Assembly (NCBI GenBank): GCA_017464985.1
Contig: JAFTXL010000127.1
Location: 1-9,250 of the forward strand
DNA length: 9,250 nt
Direction of reading: 5' to 3'
Origin: Clostridia bacterium
GTDB taxonomy: Bacteria; Bacillota_A; Clostridia; UBA1212
Positions 1 to 5,910 of this stretch are shown here, in pieces. Below the pieces are notes generated by a model. It saw only the letters and a list, made by a program, of their open reading frames with translations, searched no databases and was not told the DNA's origin. Each line of letters starts with the position of its first letter. Within the stretch, counting starts at the first letter, position 1. Both the position numbers and the translations under genes were made by a program.

Positions 1-840
1 ACAGTAACGTTTTTTTTGAGTGGATGCGGCGTGAGCAGTAATGACAGTAATACAAATGAAAAGGTGCTTGAATATTATGATAACTCCGATTGTATAAATA
101 TTGATGTTGCTTCAGGTAATTCACTCTGTTTTGATATCGTCTTTTTTACAAAAGAAAAAGTCAAGAATGTGGAGTTTGTGTCTTGTACAGGGGAAAATAT
201 TGATAATAATTATACTGTTTCAATATTTGATAATACAATAGATATTTATAGAGATCACTGTTACCGGACTTTATACTGCTCAGATTGGATGATCGAAATG
301 ATAGTTACTGAAGAGAAGGCGGATTTTGCAATTAATTCGATAACCTTACTTGTAGACGAGGAGAAAAAAGAAATTGATTTTAGTACACCGATTTCTTTTT
401 GTTCAGATAGTGGTAATGATATGATTAACGATGAGCTGTGCGCAACATATTTTCCTAATGAATTTTCGAGTACTATGATTAACTCAAATGAGGTTTTGGA
501 ATATTCTTTTGCAGCAGAGAGTGATTGTACAATAAAGAATATAAGCATAGGAGCCGGCATAGAACTTGCAAATCCTCAATATTGCATAAATGGTGTAAAA
601 ACCGTGTCTGATGTTCTTCCTATAGATGTAAAAAAAGGTGAAACATTTACAATAAATTTTAGCTATGAATCTTCTGATTTAAATAGATTTAGCTATGTTC
701 AAACAAATTTGTCCTTGACTTATGAAATTGATGGAGTGGAAACAACAAGAAAAGGTGTAGTTATTTTCAATCCGACTTCACCGGTAGATGAAGAACTTGA
801 AAGGATTGATAGTTATATTGATTTTGTAATTAGTAAATAG
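1..840 (+). CDS. Cysteine-rich lipoprotein of unknown function (5' end outside window)
   Basis: The reading frame is open from base 1, so the true start lies upstream of the window. The first codons read TVTFFLSGC, the end of a hydrophobic signal segment plus a lipobox (L-S-G-C). The lipidated cysteine is encoded at 25-27. The protein is therefore expected to be exported, lipidated and held on the outer face of the membrane. The mature part (about 272 residues) is acidic and apparently all-beta. It may be two tandem beta-sandwich domains (roughly codons for residues 20-130 and 140-260 counted from the TTG at 16), since both halves share a pattern of alternating hydrophobic residues followed by VKNV/IKNI. 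It has nine cysteines besides the lipobox one, many for an exported Firmicute protein. I do not recognise the family. The next gene begins 14 bases after the stop, so the two are probably one operon. Base composition is clearly more AT-rich than in the pot genes. Confidence 0.8.
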   Translation, partial: TVTFFLSGCGVSSNDSNTNEKVLEYYDNSDCINIDVASGNSLCFDIVFFTKEKVKNVEFVSCTGENIDNNYTVSIFDNTIDIYRDHCYRTLYCSDWMIEMIVTEEKADFAINSITLLVDEEKKEIDFSTPISFCSDSGNDMINDELCATYFPNEFSSTMINSNEVLEYSFAAESDCTIKNISIGAGIELANPQYCINGVKTVSDVLPIDVKKGETFTINFSYESSDLNRFSYVQTNLSLTYEIDGVETTRKGVVIFNPTSPVDEELERIDSYIDFVISK

Positions 841-842
841 AT

Positions 843-848
843 GAGGTG
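843..848 (+). promoter_or_regulatory. Ribosome binding site deciding the start at TTG 855
   Basis: GAGGTG matches the end of the AGGAGGTG anti-SD complement and sits 6 bases before the in-frame TTG at 855. A start at the upstream GTG (846) would lie inside this site and leave it without an SD. The TTG at 855 is therefore preferred. Confidence 0.6.
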
Positions 849-854
849 CCGGAT

Positions 855-1241
855 TTGAAAAATAAAGTAATGCCGATAATATTGTTGCTTGTAATTGTGG
901 GACTTTGCATTTTCGGAATTGGCAAAATGATAAACGAAAATGCTAACAAGGAAGAGGCGGTTCCTATAGCAGAAAGCATTGTTACTCAGCTCAGATATAC
1001 AGTTGAGTCAAACTATATCGAGAATTCGTTAGTTTTATCAGGTACAGTGGTTAATCATAATACAGACAATTATGTTGTTGTTTCTGGTGAAATTCCGGAA
1101 AAGACAGAGACAGAAATAAAGTGTTCTGTTTATGAAGATGTGAGTATAGGAGATACATTATTTGTCATAAATGGTAAGGATTACAAGAGTAATGTTAGTG
1201 GAAAAGTAACAGATGTCACAGTGGCGTTAAGATTTGAGTAG
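855..1241 (+). CDS. Small membrane-anchored protein with adaptor-like (HlyD/lipoyl-type) beta domain
   Basis: This predicted 128-residue protein has one N-terminal transmembrane segment (about residues 5-22, PIILLLVIVGLCIFGIG) and then an extracellular part of about 105 residues. The second half has the cadence of a barrel-sandwich hybrid, or half of one: LSGTV, a variable strand, VSGEI, VYEDVSIGDTLFVI, then SNVSGKVTDV. The VxxGD-L and SGKV signatures resemble membrane-fusion proteins of ABC/RND exporters. Those proteins usually exceed 300 residues with a coiled-coil hairpin and further beta domains, all absent here. The frame ends in a normal stop and no coding continuation is seen after it, so I read it as a complete small protein rather than an obvious frameshift remnant. 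It follows the lipoprotein gene by 14 bases and probably works with it at the membrane. A role in an exporter is a guess. The start is TTG at 855; a GTG at 846 is the alternative. Confidence 0.7.
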   Translation: MKNKVMPIILLLVIVGLCIFGIGKMINENANKEEAVPIAESIVTQLRYTVESNYIENSLVLSGTVVNHNTDNYVVVSGEIPEKTETEIKCSVYEDVSIGDTLFVINGKDYKSNVSGKVTDVTVALRFE

Positions 1242-1291
1242 CGAGTAATATAATAAAATATAGTTTCTAGTAAAGAAGCTCAAATAATTTA

Positions 1292-1320
1292 TTGACGGAC
1301 AGACATAGTTCTATTATAAT
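1292..1320 (+). promoter_or_regulatory. SigA-type promoter of the pot operon
   Basis: TTGACG (1292-1297) and a perfect TATAAT (1315-1320) are separated by 17 bases, the ideal housekeeping spacing. Transcription should begin near 1326-1328. This leaves a leader of about 370 nt before potA. No clear terminator separates it from the upstream genes. Confidence 0.85.
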
Positions 1321-1321
1321 C

Positions 1322-1460
1322 CCTTATTGTGTGAGTCATAAAGCGCACGCGGCTTGCACGGTTTCAAATATAATAAATTTAGAAGCACGATTTTTGCATC
1401 TGTGCCAACATCCCCTTTGAAAAGCAAAGTTTTCATGGGGTTACAAATCACCTTATTGTG
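1322..1460 (+). repeat. Exact 10-base direct repeat CCTTATTGTG at 1322-1331 and 1451-1460
   Basis: The same ten bases occur at the predicted transcription start and again 129 bases downstream. The second copy forms one side and part of the loop of the hairpin at 1449-1473. The copies could be operator half-sites or interchangeable pairing partners for TAAGG at 1467-1471. Chance cannot be excluded in an AT-rich region. Confidence 0.4.
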
Positions 1461-1535
1461 AAAAAGTAAGGTGTACACATTGGATAGTTCTTTTATAAGA
1501 ACCGTAATCCGCAAAATGCGGATTGGAGAGAACTT

Positions 1536-1556
1536 ATGCTGCAGTTGTCCGAATGA
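1536..1556 (+). CDS. Candidate upstream leader peptide ORF (MLQLSE)
   Basis: This is a six-codon ORF with its own good ribosome binding site, GGAGAG at 1525-1530, five bases before the ATG. Its TGA overlaps the ATG of a second short ORF (1553-1597, 14 codons, [14 protein letters not shown]). The ribosome binding site can pair with upstream bases 1486-1494, a pairing that excludes the small hairpin 1487-1502. It could be a translated sensor peptide or a chance ORF; such short ORFs cannot be proven from one sequence. Confidence 0.3.
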   Translation: MLQLSE

Positions 1557-1603
1557 GTTGTTTTCCGTGTATCGTGAAGCAGTCGGATGATTTGTAAAAA
1601 ACT

Positions 1604-1686
1604 CTTTGCGGGGGCTTTGTTTTTCGTCCGGTGTGGGGTTCGCGCAGAGCTGTATACGGCTGTACGCGGTCTTGAAAGCCGCAAAG
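1604..1686 (+). promoter_or_regulatory. Long-range stem that can sequester the potA ribosome binding site
   Basis: CTTTGCG (1604-1610) and GCTTT (1614-1618) are complementary to CGCAAAG (1680-1686) and AAAGC (1675-1679). This gives 12 pairs interrupted only by a 3-base GGG bulge. The 3' strand runs into AAAGGGTGG, the potA ribosome binding region. The same CTTTGCGG strand can also pair with CCGCAAA at 1509-1515, so alternative folds are possible. Confidence 0.45.
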
Positions 1687-1700
1687 GGTGGATGCAAAAA

Positions 1701-2834
1701 ATGGATAACATTGAAAAAAAGAACGTAGTAGAATTGAAGAACATCACCGTAAAGTTTGACGGAGAGACCGTACTTGACGATATGAGTCTTTCTATAAAAG
1801 ACGGTGAATTTGTAACTCTTTTGGGTCAGTCAGGATGTGGAAAAACTACCACACTCCGTCTCATCGCAGGATTTTTAGAACCTGACAGCGGAGAAATATT
1901 TTTTGACGGCAAAAAACTGAACGGTGTGCCTGCGCATAAGAGACAGGTAAACACTATTTTTCAGCGCTATGCGCTTTTCCCTAATTATAATGTATATGAT
2001 AACATTGCGTTCGGTCTCCGTGTAAACAAAGTAAAAGAGTCCGAAATTAAAGAGCGTGTTGCTGAGATGCTTAAGCTTGTAAACCTGGAAGGCTTTGAAA
2101 AGAGAAGCGTGGACAGGCTGTCGGGCGGTCAGCAGCAGCGTGTTGCTATTGCGCGCGCTGTTATAAACCGTCCCAAGGTGCTTTTGCTTGATGAGCCATT
2201 GGCAGCTTTGGACGCAAAGCTCCGCAAGGATATGCAGAATGAACTTAAGAATATTCAGCGCAGACTCGGCATCACATTTGTATTTGTTACGCACGATCAG
2301 GAAGAGGCTCTCTCTATGTCTGATACTGTTGTTGTAATGAATGACGGAAAAATTCAGCAGATAGGTACGCCTATTGATATCTATAATGAACCTCAGAATG
2401 CGTTTGTTGCCGATTTTATCGGTGAATCGAATATTCTTGACGGCGTAATGAGAGAGGATTTCAGAGTATGCATGGACGGCTGTGACTTTAAGTGTCTTGA
2501 TAGCGGCTTCGGCAAAAACGAGCCTGTGGATGTGGTTATACGGCCTGAAGACGTTGACATAGTTCCCGAGGAGCAGGGGATGCTCACGGGAGAGATTACT
2601 TCTGTTACTTTTAGAGGCGTGCATTTTGAAATTATTATAGATGTGCAGGATTTCAAATGGATGATTCAGACTACTGACGAACACAAAACAGGCGAAAAAG
2701 TCGGCTTGTATATAGAGCCCGATGCCATCCATGTAATGAAAAAGTCGCAGTATTCCGGTCAGTTCGGAGATTACAGTTCATACAGTGATGAGATTGAAGA
2801 ATTAAGTGTTGTAGAGGAGTCAGATGATGAATAA
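1701..2834 (+). CDS. potA: Spermidine/putrescine ABC transporter ATP-binding protein PotA
   Basis: This is the cytoplasmic ATPase that powers polyamine import through PotB and PotC. With the ATG at 1701 it has 377 residues, normal for PotA. In order it has Walker A GQSGCGKT (42-49), Q-loop Gln88 in IFQRY, ABC signature LSGGQ (140-144), Walker B LLLDEP (161-166), D-loop AALD (168-171) and H-loop His198 in [10 protein letters not shown]-terminal TOBE-type regulatory domain follows (about 279-345) with the RPED motif at 281-284. All catalytic residues are present. The last 29 residues form an acidic, Ser/Tyr-rich tail. ATG 1692 (MQKMD) is an alternative start, but the GGGTGG site at 1686-1691 is better spaced from 1701. 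The gene overlaps potB by a few bases and is probably controlled through the long leader. The PotA assignment rests on family motifs plus the adjoining PotB and PotCD. Confidence 0.95.
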   Translation: MDNIEKKNVVELKNITVKFDGETVLDDMSLSIKDGEFVTLLGQSGCGKTTTLRLIAGFLEPDSGEIFFDGKKLNGVPAHKRQVNTIFQRYALFPNYNVYDNIAFGLRVNKVKESEIKERVAEMLKLVNLEGFEKRSVDRLSGGQQQRVAIARAVINRPKVLLLDEPLAALDAKLRKDMQNELKNIQRRLGITFVFVTHDQEEALSMSDTVVVMNDGKIQQIGTPIDIYNEPQNAFVADFIGESNILDGVMREDFRVCMDGCDFKCLDSGFGKNEPVDVVIRPEDVDIVPEEQGMLTGEITSVTFRGVHFEIIIDVQDFKWMIQTTDEHKTGEKVGLYIEPDAIHVMKKSQYSGQFGDYSSYSDEIEELSVVEESDDE

Positions 2835-3843
2835 GGGGCATTCGGTAAAAACTACCTTACTTAATGCGCCTTATGTAGTGTGGTCCGTAATATTTATAAT
2901 CATTCCTTTGCTGATGGTTGCATTTTATACCTTCACCAAAAATGTTGAATATTATGACATATCATTCAGCACCGCTGACGGAACATCATATTCATATGAA
3001 ATAGACGGCGCGACCGTAAACAATATAGAAGAAGCAAAAGAAAAAGCCTTGAAACAGGCAGGATTAAGTGAAGAAGAGAAAAACACTGTTTCTTTCGGAG
3101 ATGTTTCCGAGCAAAGACATACAGTGTTCACGTTTGAATATTTTAAAACGATATTCAGCCAAGATATCGGACGTGCTTTTGGAAGGTCATTTTTGTATTC
3201 GCTTATAGCGACAGCTTTTTCGCTTGTTTTGGCATATCCTTTTGCGTATGTACTGAGCAAGTCGAGCGTAAAGTCACAAAAGATGCAGATGATGCTTATA
3301 ATGCTTCCGATGTGGATGAGTATGCTCGTGAGAACATATTCTTGGATGAATATTCTTGAGAAAAATGGTCTGATAAATACTATTCTCGAATTTATAGGTT
3401 TTGGACCTGTAGAATTGCTCGGAACTCCGTCGGCAGTTATATTGGGTATGGTATACAATTATCTGCCTTACATGATATTGCCCATTTATACGGTCATGTC
3501 GAAAATCGAGCAGTCACTCCACGAGGCGGCGGAGGATCTCGGCTGTAATTGGTGGCAGAAGTTCAGAAGACTTATTCTCCCTCTCAGTGTTCCCGGTGTT
3601 ATATCCGGAATAATTATGGTATTTGTTCCGTCGATATCAACTTTCTATATCTCCCAGAAGATGAGTAACGGAAGAATTGTACTGATAGGAGACCTTATCG
3701 AGGCAAGAATAAAAAATAACTATGCGGACGGCGGCGTCAATATCGGCGCGGCAATGTCTCTTGTTCTAATGGTTGTTATACTTATCTGTACTGTCATAAT
3801 GAACAAATTCTCTGACGATGACGGAGGTAATATTGCGATATGA
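2827..3843 (+). CDS. potB: Spermidine/putrescine ABC transporter permease PotB
   Basis: This is one of the two membrane subunits forming the polyamine channel. It has 338 residues and six predicted transmembrane segments (about 14-35, 120-143, 153-172, 202-224, 255-275 and 306-327). The cytoplasmic EAA loop begins at residue 233 (EAAEDLG, then [12 protein letters not shown]), where the ATPase docks. It is longer than the roughly 275-residue E. coli PotB because of a hydrophilic insert of about 60 residues (around 41-100) between the first and second membrane segments, expected outside the cell. An AGGAG at 2815-2819 sits 7 bases before ATG 2827 and 4 before the adjacent ATG 2824, so 2827 is preferred. 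Its start overlaps the end of potA by 8 bases, and its TGA overlaps the ATG of potCD, indicating translational coupling. Confidence 0.93.
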   Translation: MNKGHSVKTTLLNAPYVVWSVIFIIIPLLMVAFYTFTKNVEYYDISFSTADGTSYSYEIDGATVNNIEEAKEKALKQAGLSEEEKNTVSFGDVSEQRHTVFTFEYFKTIFSQDIGRAFGRSFLYSLIATAFSLVLAYPFAYVLSKSSVKSQKMQMMLIMLPMWMSMLVRTYSWMNILEKNGLINTILEFIGFGPVELLGTPSAVILGMVYNYLPYMILPIYTVMSKIEQSLHEAAEDLGCNWWQKFRRLILPLSVPGVISGIIMVFVPSISTFYISQKMSNGRIVLIGDLIEARIKNNYADGGVNIGAAMSLVLMVVILICTVIMNKFSDDDGGNIAI

Positions 3844-5753
3844 AAATAGTTAAACGCTTAATTACCTTTTTAGTATACGTTTTTCTGTATGCTCCGCTCA
3901 TAATAATGGTTCTGTTTTCATTTAATTCCGGACGAAGCACAATGGTTTTTGAAGGTTTTTCTCTGAAATGGTACAGTACATTACTTAGTAATAATGTACT
4001 TATGGAATGTCTGCAGAACTCTCTTATATTGGCGGTAACATCATCTGTCATAGCGACGGTATTGGGAACACTTGCGGCTGTCGGTGTGTACAGGCTTAAA
4101 AACAAATACATATCCGGAACGATAATGACGGTAAATAACATTCCTATGATGAATCCCGATATTGTTACGGGTGTTTCGCTTATGCTGCTGTTCGTATTCG
4201 TCGGAACTTTTCTCGGACTTACGGAAAAAACAAATTTCTGGACATTGCTCATAGCGCACATAACCTTCAATATTCCGTATGTATTGCTGAATGTACTGCC
4301 GAAACTTAAGCAGATTGACAAAAATCTGGTAGAAGCTGCTATGGATTTGGGGTGTACTCCGAATCAGGCGTTCTTTAAAGTTGTGCTTCCTCAGATAAAT
4401 CCCGGTATTATGTCCGGCTTATTGATGGCATTTACTTTGTCGTTTGATGACTTTGTAATAAGCTATTATACAAGCGGTACTGATTTCAGAACACTGCCTC
4501 TTTACGTATACGATATTGTAAAGAAACCGGTTAAGCCGAATATCTATGCTTTGTACAGTATCATATTCATATTGATTTTGCTTGTACTTATCATAAACAA
4601 TTTTGTGCTTAACGGTTCAAGTAAAAAAGAGTCAAGCGGACGTGTTAAAAAGATAGTTTCCGCGGCGCTTGCGGTTGTTGTTCTTGTTGTAGGTGTTTTT
4701 GCTTTTAGAGGATGCGATACAACGCATGTAGTCGGCTCATTGAATGCCGAATATTCAAAAGAGTTTGAAGGAACGACACTTAATGTTTATAACTGGGGCG
4801 AATACATATCAGACGGAAGCGATGAATCGCTTGATGTAATAGCCGCATTTGAACAGCTTACCGGTATCAACGTAAACTATATTACTTACGAGAGCAACGA
4901 GGTAATGTACTCAAAATTGAAGAGTAATTCTGATTCGTATGATATCATTATTCCGTCAGACTACATGATTGAAAGGCTGAAGAATGAGGGAATATTACAG
5001 AAACTTGATTTCTCTCAGATTACACACTACGATAATATAGATGAGAAATACAAGAATCTGTATTTTGACGAGAATAACGAGTATTCCGTTCCGTACAGCG
5101 TCGGAATGGTGGGATTGATTTACAATACAACTATGGTAGAGGAAGTTCCTACAAGTTGGAATGTGTTGTGGGATGAAAGATATTCCGGAGATATTCTTAC
5201 TTTTAATAACTCCCGTGATGCCTTTGCTATTGCGCAGAAAGTATTGGGTCAGAGCTTCAATACTGAAAATAAAGCTGATTGGGATGCAGCTGCCGATTTA
5301 CTGAAAAAGCAGAACTCTGTTCTTCAGGGAAGAGTAATGGACCAGGTGTTTGAGAAAATGGAAGGCGGAAACGCCGCTCTTGCTCCCTACTATGTAGGCG
5401 ACTTCCTGATAATGCAGGAAGAAAATGAGGATCTTGATTTTGTATTTCCCGAGGAAGGTGTAAATGTCTTTGTTGACTCAATCTGCGTACCGTCATGTGC
5501 TAAAAACTATGATGCCGCAATGATGTTTATAAACTTCCTGCTCGAACCGGAGGTCGGTTTGGCAAATGCAGAATATATCGGTTATGCTTCACCTAACACG
5601 GCAGTTGTGAATCATCCTGATTATTCTTACAAGGACAACGAATATCTGTATCCTTCCGAAGAAGATATGCCGGGGGTTGAATATTTCTACGATTTGCCGC
5701 CCGAAATAAGAAACTATTATGAAAATCTCTGGGTGGAGATAACCAGCTCATGA
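3840..5753 (+). CDS. potCD: PotC-PotD fusion: polyamine ABC permease with tethered substrate-binding protein
   Basis: This 637-residue protein combines two subunits usually made separately. Residues 1-258 are the PotC permease: hydrophobic segments at about 8-28, 60-83, 109-128, 137-155, 190-208 and 237-256, and an EAA loop at 165-171 (EAAMDLG) continuing to VLPQINPGIMSG. A basic linker (KKESSGRVKK) leads into a further membrane segment (about 272-289) ending FRGC, which resembles a degenerate lipoprotein signal peptide. Residues 310-637 are a PotD-type periplasmic-binding domain starting TLNVYNWGEYIS. By-eye alignment to E. coli PotD places ligand residues at W319, Y322, S373, Y375, D460, D546 and Y582. 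The binding domain should face outward, tethered to the permease. Such fusions are known in Firmicutes. The ATG overlaps the potB stop; GGAGG (3823-3827) lies 12 bases upstream, rather far, so coupling probably helps initiation. No separate potD follows. Confidence 0.94.
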   Translation: MKIVKRLITFLVYVFLYAPLIIMVLFSFNSGRSTMVFEGFSLKWYSTLLSNNVLMECLQNSLILAVTSSVIATVLGTLAAVGVYRLKNKYISGTIMTVNNIPMMNPDIVTGVSLMLLFVFVGTFLGLTEKTNFWTLLIAHITFNIPYVLLNVLPKLKQIDKNLVEAAMDLGCTPNQAFFKVVLPQINPGIMSGLLMAFTLSFDDFVISYYTSGTDFRTLPLYVYDIVKKPVKPNIYALYSIIFILILLVLIINNFVLNGSSKKESSGRVKKIVSAALAVVVLVVGVFAFRGCDTTHVVGSLNAEYSKEFEGTTLNVYNWGEYISDGSDESLDVIAAFEQLTGINVNYITYESNEVMYSKLKSNSDSYDIIIPSDYMIERLKNEGILQKLDFSQITHYDNIDEKYKNLYFDENNEYSVPYSVGMVGLIYNTTMVEEVPTSWNVLWDERYSGDILTFNNSRDAFAIAQKVLGQSFNTENKADWDAAADLLKKQNSVLQGRVMDQVFEKMEGGNAALAPYYVGDFLIMQEENEDLDFVFPEEGVNVFVDSICVPSCAKNYDAAMMFINFLLEPEVGLANAEYIGYASPNTAVVNHPDYSYKDNEYLYPSEEDMPGVEYFYDLPPEIRNYYENLWVEITSS

Positions 5754-5791
5754 GTTGACTTCAGTCACATGAATTAGATGCAAAGATATAT

Positions 5792-5832
5792 TAAGGAACA
5801 TTTTTCCGAAATAGTCGGGAAAATGTTCCTTA
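5792..5832 (+). terminator. Terminator hairpin after potCD
   Basis: An 18-base-pair stem (TAAGGAACATTTT side at 5792-5809, complement at 5815-5832), with one G-U pair and a 5-base AATAG loop, lies 38 bases past the potCD stop. The U tract after it is poor (TT then CCG), so termination may rely mainly on the long stem, or the hairpin may act as a 3'-end stabiliser. Confidence 0.75.
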
Positions 5833-5851
5833 TTCCGTAAAACAAGTATCA

Positions 5852-5880
5852 TTGCACAAAACTGTTCTGAATGATATACT
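5852..5880 (+). promoter_or_regulatory. SigA-type promoter of the surface protein-aminopeptidase operon
   Basis: TTGCAC (5852-5857) and TATACT (5875-5880) are spaced by 17 bases, just after the terminator. Transcription should start near 5887. The leader is only about 24 nt, in contrast to the pot operon. Confidence 0.75.
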
Positions 5881-5897
5881 TTCTGTAAGTTATGTTC

Positions 5898-5902
5898 GGA
5901 GG
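5898..5902 (+). promoter_or_regulatory. Ribosome binding site deciding the start at TTG 5911
   Basis: GGAGG lies 8 bases before TTG 5911 but only 2 before TTG 5905. The start at 5911 is preferred and gives a classical MKKK signal peptide. Confidence 0.7.
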
Positions 5903-5910
5903 TATTGAAG

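Larger units (their letters stand above)
1327..1700 (+). promoter_or_regulatory. Long structured 5' leader of the pot operon (candidate cis-regulatory RNA)
   Basis: About 370 nt lie between the promoter and potA. Stems visible by complementarity are: GTGTG/CGCAC (1329-1333/1344-1348); CCCC plus GAAAA with TTTTC plus GGGG (1412-1440); CACCTTA/TAAGGTG (1449-1473); GTTCTT/AAGAAC (1487-1502); AATCCGCA/TGCGGATT with a 3-base loop (1506-1524); TCCGA/TCGGA (1548-1587); an imperfect CGCG-closed hairpin (1641-1668); and a long stem, 1604-1618 with 1675-1686, reaching the potA ribosome binding site. None of the upper hairpins is followed by a convincing U tract, so simple intrinsic attenuation is not obvious. 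Control of translation initiation is more likely. I do not recognise a known riboswitch, T-box, 6S, tmRNA or SRP RNA here. A regulatory role is inferred from length, structure density and position. Confidence 0.5.

Noticed and set aside
16..840. A start of the lipoprotein at TTG 16
   Set aside because: The frame is open to base 1 and TTG 16 encodes the lipobox leucine (LSGC), so the true start lies upstream of the window.
1601..1626. A possible intrinsic terminator at GCGGGGGCTTTGTTTTT
   Set aside because: The G-rich segment before the U-rich run has no adjacent complementary arm. The only local pairing is AAAAAC with GTTTTT, which is too weak.
1685..1691. AGGGTGG resembling the conserved T-box motif
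   Set aside because: It coincides with the potA ribosome binding site. The rest of the T-box sequence (ACCGCG), a specifier loop and a terminator/antiterminator pair are not seen, and the downstream gene is a polyamine transporter.
1587..1700. An N-terminal extension of PotA from ATG 1587
   Set aside because: There is no ribosome binding site before 1587, the extra 38 residues match nothing in PotA, and the DNA there is better explained as RNA structure. It is kept only as a possible third step of the mini-ORF chain.
1314..1747. Antisense ORFs of 127 and 84 codons across the pot leader
   Set aside because: No ribosome binding site or recognisable protein, and they lie opposite a structured leader and promoter. 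They are most simply chance frames.
1875..2732. Antisense ORF of 285 codons opposite potA
   Set aside because: It is the shadow of a well-supported ATPase gene, with low-complexity, His/Asn/Arg-rich translation and no ribosome binding site.
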